Source: Trebouxia sp. TZW2008 (Eukaryota > Chlorophyta > Trebouxiophyceae > Trebouxiales > Trebouxiaceae). From it: a DNA stretch of 18,129 nt. Shown here piece by piece: positions 1-7,070 of the stretch. Within the stretch, counting starts at the first letter, position 1. Each line of letters begins with the position of its first letter. A program made the position numbers and the translations under genes. The DNA lies in the NCBI GenBank assembly GCA_002118135.1, contig BDIU01000618.1:1-18129 (forward strand), in the 5' to 3' direction. Under the pieces are notes generated by a model. The model worked only from the letters and a program-made list of their open reading frames with translations, made no database searches and was not told the origin of the DNA.

Positions 1-1594
1 AGGGTATCGCAACAGACGCTGCTGGACGGGCTGCATCATCAGGCGCCTCTGGGTCTGGCAGCTGCATGTGGTCACACTTCAACAACTCTTGCACGTGCAA
101 CCACAAGTTGATGGCATGACAGAAGTCTGCATTGCTGCTGGGTTTAGACGCTGGCGCAGCACTTGCCTTCTGACAGGCCTGCTTCCATGCTTTTGTCTCG
201 CCCTCCAGGCGGAATTTGGCAGCTGCCAAGAATGTCACTGCTGAAGTCCCATCAGGCTTGTTCTTGCACTCCTCAAGAAAGCTGTTCACAGTAGTAGACA
301 TGTAGCTATCCCAGACATCATTATGGCTCTGTGCATGCCTTTCCATGTTGTCCTTTTGCTGCTGCCATGTTCTCTCCCTGCTCTGCTGTCTGTCAGCAAC
401 TATTCTTGCTGTGTTGCTCTGTATGATTGCATCAGCATCACACACTGCTGCATCTGAGCCTTTCCCTCGTCTTCCTGTCCCTTTACCACCCTTACTGTTG
501 CTGGTACCCCTGACCCCCCTGCCAGCCCCCCCTGCCTGCTTTGCCACCCCTACAAGCCCTGCCATTGGCGACGGGTGCTGCTGGGAGGCAATATTTGGTC
601 GAGCTCAAGGTGTCTGCATAGTTCCTCAGAAACCTGGAGTGCTTTTGGTCCTGGCTCTGAAGCTTTGATCTCAGCCAAGCATGGGCTTCCTGCAGAGCTT
701 CTGCCAAGCGTCGAGACCGCACTGCTGGGTCATGATGCCAAAGTCTGGGGTCGCTCTCCTGACTCATGACCTCACGCAGACGCATTCGCTGCCTTGCTGC
801 CAAATGTGGACAATTGGCCATCTCACGTATGTCTGCATTCCGGTATTGAGCCAGAATGTTGTCCTGTCTTGTTTCACCAATGTAAGCTGGTTCAAGATAA
901 GTGCCGGTGTGCCAGTGGTAAACATCTTCAAAGCGTCGCATCTCTTCTGCTGCTGGCTCCATACGGTCAGCATGTTCAACACTGTCAAAGCCAACTATGC
1001 CCGCATTCATGGGATCAAGTCCCTGAGGCTGCTGAATTGGGGTCTGAAGTGCATTAGCTGCAACGCTGCCATTGGCGCTTGGCACAGCAACACGCATGGG
1101 CATCTCAGCTTCTGCGACCCCTGCCAGATGACAGATTCTTGTCATCAGATCCTTTGTTGCTTGCAAGGACTGAGCAGAAAGCCCAGTGGCTCTGTTCATG
1201 CTGATACAATGGAACGTGAAGTGCCACAGCCAGCCATCAAACAGGTCTGGCAAAGAGGCATCAAGCTGCATTCTTGGTCCCTCATACACCATCAGCTGAC
1301 ACACCACTGCACACCATTGACTAATGAAAGCTGCCAAAGGTGCACAAAGTGCAGCGTGTGCTTCCCTGTCAAGGTTGTTGTTTGCTGCAGCTGCGATTTC
1401 CAGGCGTTCCACATTGACAGACCGCTGCCCAAGCAGCAGGACAGAGCAGGCTGCATGTTGCAGACACCATGCCCAGCACATCTTGACATTTGCCTCAAAA
1501 CCTCTCGGTTCAGATGATCCAGCCTGATCTACAGATGCCTCCTTGAGCAGGTGGGCACATGCCTTGACTCCGCCCACTTCACTGAAAGCCCCAC
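1..1594 (-). CDS. Unrecognised protein, partial, frame broken at G runs
   Basis: Two abutting minus-strand reading frames appear to be one protein. The first is open from about 1594 to a TAA at 492-494 (at least 361 codons). It is rich in Ala, Gln, Arg and Leu, has a segment with alternating charged and hydrophobic residues (ADIREMANCPHLAARQRMRL), and ends in a Gly/Arg/Gln low-complexity stretch. The second frame is open from about 488 to the window edge (about 160 codons); it begins in the same low-complexity style (NSKGGKGTGRRGKG) and continues as a soluble, helical-looking domain (SFLEECKNKPDGTSAVTFLA). The frame change falls at runs of six and seven Gs (plus-strand C runs 514-519 and 526-532). 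No ATG opens the first frame. A CAG|GTGGGG acceptor with the exon starting at 1594 is the most natural 5' end, because a TAA lies just upstream. I recognise no family. A mobile-element protein is possible but unproven. Confidence 0.5.
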
Positions 1595-1692
1595 CTGCAT
1601 CAAATTCTTATACGTTGCAACATGTAACAGTCAGCCTTGCCAAAAGGGTCCTACACAACACCTGCACAGTAGGATGCCATGATGTGTGCAGA

Positions 1693-1708
1693 AGAGAGAG
1701 AGAGAGAG
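1693..1708. repeat. (AG)8 microsatellite
   Basis: Eight uninterrupted AG dinucleotides lie between the leftmost gene and the broken coding tract to its right. On the minus strand this reads as a CT-rich tract. Confidence 0.9.
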
Positions 1709-1751
1709 TAATTTTACATGCTTTAGCCAGCCAACAATTGGAAGCGCATGT

Positions 1752-2684
1752 TTAACCGCAGCTTTCAAACAAACGAGGATACTTGGCCCGCACCCCAGCC
1801 AATGCTCCAGATTCTGTATGGTAGCAAATGCATGACACCATGATGACAGCTAGTGCGATACTGTGCCATTGCATGTTCCAAATCTCAGTACTTTGCATGT
1901 TCAGCTGCTGTTGCACATGAAACAGCTGGCATGGAGCAATAAACACCAGATTTGCAAAGCTGGGAAGGACATCATGCACAAGTCCTTTGTGCATCAGTAG
2001 AACGCATGACTGGCATCCTGGTCTTACCAGGGAACTGCCTTTGTGCAAGGTCTTCAGACAGCTGCTCGGATTGACTTGGGCTCAAAGCAAGTAGCTGCCT
2101 GCGCACAAGACCCTCTGCAACTTGAGCAACTTGACTGCAACTGTTTCTGTTTTGCACCCGAAACAGGTGAGTAGCCTTGAACCCAAACACAACTTCCTGC
2201 ATAGTATATCATACGGTTATGGCCTGGCGCGAGTTTGCATGAGAGGTTTGCATGTTTGCTGAGGCTGGCCTTGGACAAGCAGGTGTCTAAATAGTCAGCA
2301 ACCAAGACTGAAATTTCTTGCTGACACGGGTGTGCAGGATGCCTCAACTAGATATTGTGAGAACAACTCCGAAAGGTTGCATCTGCAATTTGGCCAGTGA
2401 TAGCTGAAGCATTTCATAGTGGTTGGCATCAATGGCAACAACAAGCAGCATCCAATCATGCAGAGCATGCTGAAAGGTGATTGGATAGACTAGCAGTGCT
2501 CAAAATGCACTCCAAATAGACAAACATGTGAAAGCAGATCACACACCTGATGGAATCTCAACTCAGCCAAAAACGCAACTGGGAGTTGCTTTGACAGGTT
2601 GTACAACACGTACGCTTGCATCATTTGTTTGACCAGCAACCTGTGTTGTCCACCAAGTAGTGCCGGGCCTTCCATGTCAGACAT
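1752..2684 (-). pseudogene. Broken coding-like tract, unknown protein
   Basis: Several minus-strand segments have protein-like composition but lie in different frames. In order they are 2684-2490 (LVKQMMQAYVLYNLSKQLPV), about 2470-2350 (AIDANHYEMLQLSLAKLQ), about 2320-2240 (ISVLVADYLDTCLSKASLSK), 2202-2029 (VAEGLVRRQLLALSPSQSEQ) and about 1990-1752 (ending GALAGVRAKYPRLFESCG, then TAA). One good donor is visible: CCTG|GTAAGACC, exon end 2028. The other frame changes are too close together for normal introns, so decay is more likely than a spliced gene. It lies immediately 3' of the D5-like remnant on the same strand and could be its degraded continuation, but I see no Walker A motif of an SF3 helicase. 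No family recognised. Confidence 0.35.
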
Positions 2685-2769
2685 GAGCAGAAATGCTGGT
2701 TCTTTCTGCAGGTCAAGAGTGCTTCCTCAAGGGCTATGACTACGACTTAAGCCCACGCACAACAAGAAG

Positions 2770-4474
2770 TCACTGCTGGAACGCAAGCAACAGCTGAAGA
2801 TCACCTCTGACACAAACCTGAGCCACTGCTCGCTGTGCCAGCTGGGAAAGGCATGGGTGCTTTGGTGTGCAAGACACTTCAGGTGATGCTGCAACGTGCG
2901 CCGAGTCAACCTCAAACAAGGCATCGCCTTCCCATATGCTTGCATGATTCTCGAAAAACACAAAGCTGAAGCGGGCATTCAAGCAGTTCTTCAAGTACTC
3001 TCTCTGAGGCTTGATTTGAATTATAAATACCCGTAGCTCTGCTACCCTCTCAGCATCGGCTTTTGGGAAATAGTTAAGGGACATAGCAACTCAACATGTC
3101 TTGTGGTCAGCCGTTGCAAAAGCTTCTGGTCAATAAAGTCAAGTACACCATCCCCGCAACCCCAATAGGACCAAATTTATGTCCAGAGCTTCTGAGAAAC
3201 TGTCATTGAGCATGTGCTTTGTGACGAAGAGTTTGAGCACGCTAGCTATCATCTTATAACTTCCGACTGTACTTGTGCATCGGTAGAAGCGGACGTCCTT
3301 GGTGGTTGTTACCCAAACAGACTGTTCAGAAATAGAGAGCTAACACCCTCTGCAAGATCAAGATGCTGGCCACCGCCTACATCATTCTTCTCCAGTATCT
3401 CCTCTGAGGTGAAAAGCTGATGGTGCAAAACCAGGTTGTCCCTTTTCAGCAAATGCTTGATGCTGCCAACACCTACCCTGGCGCCCTTGTCCTTGGAAAA
3501 ATAGCTTGGATAGCTTCTTATCCACCTCATTGGAATCACATTGTTCACATGTCGACTTCTGGGAAAACTGGATGCCACAGTCTACCTGTAGCTAACCTCC
3601 ACAGCCTTCAGCCCCGGTACTGTGGAGCCCCATTACAGCCTGCTGCAGCAGATATAACAGACCTGGTCATGCTGTTCGTCCTCATTTTGTTCATCTTCAA
3701 ATTGTCGCATCATCTTGCACGCCATTGATGTTGTGCTGGAGCCGATGGATGGCTTCAGTGGTGGTAGATAAAGGTGGTGCTAGATAAACAGGAAAATCTC
3801 AACATCCCAAGGAGCGGCACCAGCTTGCGCTTGGGCTTGAAGTCAATATCTTTCAGTGCATTGTTCAACACCCTGATGACGTTGTAGGCTTGGCGACCTA
3901 GCTTGAAGTTGAGGTAAACAAACCACATGATGCTGCTAATTACTGCGTGATCCATACATTAACAGCTGAGTTTTAGTGCCAAGCTTCTGAAACCGAGTCT
4001 TGCACCCCTATTATCACATGATTGTGTGCCGTCCATTTGAGCTCCCGCAGCACAACAAGCAAACCCTATCCATCACAATGACAGCTTTGCCTGGTTTCTC
4101 CTCCACACATGGAGTTGCCCTTTCGAATACATAACAGTTGCTGTCTCACAATTGTACATACTCATCCAAAATGTCAGAGAATTTTTTCGACATAATTCCA
4201 ACAATGTCAGACGTGTGTATACGGTCTTCTACAACACCTGGAAACCTGAAGTCCATGTCAACCACAAGGGGCCAGCCAACCTTGCTTTATGTCAGCAATT
4301 ATACAATTGGGTTGTTTTGGTGTATGCCGCATACAGAAATTTCATAATGAAATGCATTCTGCTTGTCTTCAGGGATGATTGGTCCATATGATTTGGCCAT
4401 GCATATGTACGTAAGTCGAATGGCTCTCTCTTTACTACTTGATAGGCTAGCAAGAAGTAATGCATGGAGCGCAT
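2770..4474 (-). pseudogene. D5-like primase-helicase remnant (large DNA virus type)
   Basis: Minus-strand pieces follow the order of the N-terminal half of the D5-type archaeo-eukaryotic primase/SF3 helicase of nucleocytoplasmic large DNA viruses, which primes and unwinds viral DNA. From a Met at 4474: MHYFLLAYQVVKREPF (family pattern DFL..Y..KKGEPFTHT); then, in another frame, MAKSYGPIIPEDKQNAFHYE; then GWPLVVDMDFRFP (about 4280-4240), the DxD primase motif I, followed by a segment ending CYVFER; then AVISSIMWFVYLNFKLGRQA at 3955-3755 (family NNWLxYGSxKPG); then VGVGSIKHLLKRDN at about 3480-3430 (family GIGSLxxWxKxDNP); then RVFIIQIKPQREYLKNCLNA at about 3030. The pieces lie in all three frames with stops (for example TGA 4146-4148). 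The SF3 helicase half (GxxxNGKS and following) was not found, so the gene is truncated and non-functional. The family call rests on motif memory and order; a virophage or Polinton-like relative is possible. Confidence 0.68.
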
Positions 4475-4482
4475 CCATGCAT
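4460..4482. repeat. Inverted repeat at start of D5-like remnant
   Basis: ATGCATGGA and TCCATGCAT form perfect 9-bp arms around a 5-base loop (GCGCA). It overlaps the presumed first Met codons of the primase remnant. It could be coincidental. Confidence 0.6.
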
Positions 4483-4682
4483 CACATGCAAAAAGCTGTA
4501 CGCTTCCTGGCGTGTCAGCTATCACGTTGCTGGTTGCAATATTGTGTTATCTGGTGAAAACACAACACACATTAAGAGGTCAGATGCTTGTGCAGTTTAC
4601 CTTTGTACAGTTGTAAGCAGCCAAGCAAGCTTACTTCGAAGAGACCTTGGCTTCTTGGCGGCGTTTGCATTGTGAAGCTGCC

Positions 4683-4716
4683 TCATGTGCTCAACCTCAA
4701 GAGGTTGAGCACATGA
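4683..4716. terminator. Perfect 16-bp stem hairpin after 82-aa ORF
   Basis: TCATGTGCTCAACCTC (4683-4698), loop AA, GAGGTTGAGCACATGA (4701-4716): a perfect inverted repeat with a 2-base loop. It begins 17 bases downstream of the stop codon of the minus-strand ORF at 4734-4982 and about 200 bases upstream of the D5-like start. In mimivirus, transcripts end at such palindromic hairpins, so a 3'-end-forming role is plausible given the viral-type neighbour. The palindrome is seen directly; the role is inferred. Confidence 0.6.
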
Positions 4717-4733
4717 CTCAGGGTCCTGTTGCT

Positions 4734-4982
4734 TCAATTGGGTGCGAGCGTTGTTACTAAGGATGACAGGCTTCCTATAAGCACCATCGCTGTGGTATTT
4801 GTTTGTCTGTAGAAACTCCTTTGTCCCAGCCTACCCATGTAGCATTTCAACCATTCAGAAGACGCACACACTTGAGCAACTTCTTCATGCAAGAACTCGT
4901 CATGGCGTAAGTTATATTTGCAATCAGCATGTTGTATTGCTTTCACTTGTGAGGCTCCCAAGGTCTCAGCTGTCATATGCAT
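4734..4982 (-). CDS. Short unknown ORF upstream of D5-like remnant
   Basis: An intact 82-codon minus-strand frame starts with ATG and ends in TGA at 4736-4734. The composition is hydrophilic and protein-like in its middle (NLRHDEFLHEEVAQV, then SSEWLKCYMGRLG), with a more hydrophobic C-terminus (MVLIGSLSSLVTTLAPN). A perfect hairpin follows 17 bases after the stop, and the D5-like remnant follows on the same strand. Not recognised; it may be a small viral gene, a fragment of a larger decayed one, or chance. Confidence 0.35.
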   Translation of the reverse strand: MHMTAETLGASQVKAIQHADCKYNLRHDEFLHEEVAQVCASSEWLKCYMGRLGQRSFYRQTNTTAMVLIGSLSSLVTTLAPN

Positions 4983-5116
4983 GCCTGCTCTACATCAAGC
5001 TGACAACTTTGACTGTCTCAAAAGGAACATATCCATGAAGCAACAGCATGCCAGTCCTATTAACAGAAACCCTCCTGTTGACAGAAAACATAATCACACC
5101 GAAATAGTTTTAAAAC

Positions 5117-5292
5117 TGGGGCTTTTGGGGCAGGGCTGACAGCATAGTATAGCTTCAAGCTAGCCTTGCTAGAAAGTGTTCGACTTATCAGCCCTATTAT
5201 CAAGAAGGCAAATTGGGGCTGACCTGACAACACTAGATAGCCCCCAGCTAGCCTTGCTAGAAGGTCCTCACCTGTCAACCCTGCTTTTGTCA
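5117..5292. repeat. Imperfect tandem duplication, about 87 bp unit
   Basis: Two adjacent copies share the core AGCTAGCCTTGCTAGAA, flanked by GGGGCxGxxxTGACA on the left and TTATCAGCCC or TGTCAACCCT on the right. The first is at about 5117-5202 and the second at about 5205-5292. The cores are about 87 bases apart. Open frames across it result from the repeat and are not genes. Confidence 0.7.
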
Positions 5293-6157
5293 AAGTGTAG
5301 GAAGATTGTCACTCTTGAACACACCCATGTCACAATTGTTTGAATCTGAGCCAACTTTTGAGCAATCAGTTTGATATGAGCTCATTTGACCATACACTCT
5401 ACAGGTAGTAGAAGTGTAGGACCCAAGAGCCAAAGGATGATTGTCACAGATGTTTGAAACCGACAGTGGGCTCCAAGCTATGGCAAAGAAGTGATTGTGG
5501 TTGTGGAGCTCTGTTGGTTGCTTGAAGCTGGTTGATGAAGAACTAAGGACCTACCTAGGAGAGTCGTTGGAGAGAGCTGTCAGAGCCATTGAAGGTGATG
5601 TGGGTATGATCGGCTGTCTTTGTGGCGCAGTTGGCTTGTGTTGGGGTGCCAGGGTGTGCCTTAAGAGCGTTATGGCTGTTTGGGATGACCACCCTTGCAG
5701 AGTTTATGTATTGGCTTTGCTTGGAACTGGATGCGGATGTGAACATGTGAGATCCATCATCAGTACATGCATATGTTTGAAGGCCTCTTGATTTCAGAGC
5801 TCCGTCACAGTGAAATGAAGCAAATCTAGTAAAGTTGATCAACACATCATTACCTGTCTACATCATGGAAAATTTGCAGGTGCAAAGGTAAAGTTTCCAT
5901 CAACGCATGATGAAACTTCCATCAAAACATGATGGACTTCCCGGCATTACAATGTCTACAGCATGCAACGCTTGTATGAACGTAGATTTTCCAAGTATGA
6001 TGGAATTTCCAATATTACATGTTTAGAACATGGACAATCTGATTAGTAACAAAGACGCTGAAGCACTTGAGGGCAAGCTGTGCTGAAAATCCATACAATC
6101 AAGCAGTCCAGAAGCTGATGGTCAGCATTCTTAACAAATCTCCGGTAGTGCATCTTG
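5293..6157. other. Spacer without convincing gene
   Basis: No frame here has clear coding character on either strand. An ATG-less plus-strand frame (5495-5791, 98 codons) contains EELRTYLGESLERAVRAIEG but has no start or partner exon. The right part holds the TCCATCA/TGATGGA motif cluster listed separately. Confidence 0.5.
5861..6010. repeat. Cluster of TCCATCA / TGATGGA motifs
   Basis: At least five copies of a TTCCATCA-type motif in both orientations occur within 150 bases. They include TCCATCA (5896-5902), a perfect 7-bp hairpin TCCATCA-AAACA-TGATGGA (5918-5936), CATCATGGAA (5861-5870) and TGATGGAATTTCC (about 5998-6010). The function is unknown; it could be a protein-binding cluster or a decayed minisatellite. 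Confidence 0.5.
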
Positions 6158-6439
6158 CTAAATCAGTAGTGCTTGTGTGTCTTTTGATTCCACTTGATGT
6201 TGTACTTTTTCCAGAGTGGACGATTTGACATTCATGCTGTCGTTTCCCCTCTTGATAGCTTTCACATGATTGATTGCGTAATCATGCTCCTTGTGGTACC
6301 GGTACGTTGCGCTGAATTTTGCTTTTTTAACTTTATTTTTGAGGTACCATGTACGATTTGCTTGCTTTTTGCCCTGTTTTGTCTTTTGATCTGGCTTAGT
6401 GATCACCATGACCTCCAGATTGCCTTGTAGTGCATCCAT
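6158..6439 (-). CDS. Small Lys-rich protein, unknown
   Basis: An intact 93-codon frame with an ATG start and TAG stop. Roughly a fifth of residues are Lys or Arg, with several Tyr (ANRTWYLKNKVKKAKFSATY) and a later segment KRGNDSMNVKSSTLEKV. It has no signal peptide or membrane segment. The AT-rich codon use differs from the TGC/GCA-rich exons of the NB-ARC gene. The start faces a plus-strand ORF 137 bases away, with an AT-rich TATA-like stretch between them. A small nucleic-acid-binding or virion-type protein from the same foreign insertion as the D5 remnant is conceivable, but I do not recognise a family. Confidence 0.5.
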   Translation of the reverse strand: MDALQGNLEVMVITKPDQKTKQGKKQANRTWYLKNKVKKAKFSATYRYHKEHDYAINHVKAIKRGNDSMNVKSSTLEKVQHQVESKDTQALLI

Positions 6440-6576
6440 AATGTTTGCGTCTGTCTGTGATTAGCTTCTTATGAGCTCGTGTCACCGGTATGATATAGTA
6501 AATAGATAGATAGTAGCGGTAGCCGCCTAAAGCCTTTGATAAAATCTGGGAGATAAGCTCATAAGGGACAGTAACA
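6440..6576. promoter_or_regulatory. Putative divergent promoter
   Basis: The gap between two head-to-head ATGs contains GATATAGTAAATAGATAGAT (from about 6491), TATA-like on both strands, with a TAGA tetranucleotide run. Next to it is a small GCGG-TAG-CCGC inverted repeat. The role is inferred from position only. Confidence 0.35.
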
Positions 6577-6837
6577 ATGAGACAAGTAAGAAGCGATCAT
6601 CATGGTGCGAAGCAGACAAAGCAAAAGGACGATAGCGTTGACATAGACAACTTGTTTCAGCGCATAACATCCGATTGGGTCTCTGATTCCAAATCAGAGA
6701 AGCGAAGGGAATCTATCTTCAATAAGGTGTGAAAAGCCGGATTGAAATCCCAAGTCAAAGTCGCCACGTCGCAGGCACCTTACGCGGTTGCTTTGCGCAA
6801 GAGGCTTGGACAACATGTGTGGTTACATAGATTGTAA
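6577..6837 (+). CDS. Small charged protein, unknown, with in-frame TGA
   Basis: ATG at 6577 opens 51 codons (start MRQVRSDHHGAKQTKQKDDS, end EKRRESIFNKV) to a TGA at 6730-6732. The same frame then continues for 34 further protein-like codons (KAGLKSQVKVATSQAPYAVA, then LRKRLGQHVW) to TAA at 6835-6837. The TGA may be a nonsense mutation of an Arg CGA codon. Alternatively AAG|GTGTGA is a splice donor, so the first 51 codons could be a first exon. Charged, soluble, no recognised family. It is divergent from the Lys-rich ORF to its left. Confidence 0.45.
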
Positions 6838-7070
6838 TCGTGCGTGTTTGGCACATATAACATGCTTGTTGCTCTTGATGTTTCTAGGCCTAGCAGTGCA
6901 GCAAATGTTAGCTCTAACATGGGTCATGTTGCTTGTTCATTCTGGAACCTTACAACCGCATTGCGACACATATGACTCAAACTTTGCATAAGTTTTTGTG
7001 TTGTATAGTTTGACATGCCAGAAAGCTCTATAGATCCCAACTATAGATCCCATGTATTCTGCTATTGCTA
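6838..7070. other. Spacer, nothing recognised
   Basis: AT-richer sequence between the small divergent pair and the 3' end of family X copy 1. It contains a short direct repeat TATAGATCCCA (about 7030-7050). No gene or RNA recognised. Confidence 0.4.

Noticed and set aside
681..1517. Plus-strand 278-codon open frame
   Set aside because: Antisense shadow of the minus-strand coding frame; Cys/His/Ser-rich composition typical of reverse-complement reading of TGC/GCA-rich exons.
2770..4474. A functional spliced D5-like gene
   Set aside because: Frame changes occur only tens of bases apart without plausible donor/acceptor pairs, and the helicase half is absent.
5495..5791. Plus-strand 98-codon open frame
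   Set aside because: Starts at a non-ATG codon and has no exon partner; only one short helical-looking stretch. Kept as a note in the spacer entry.
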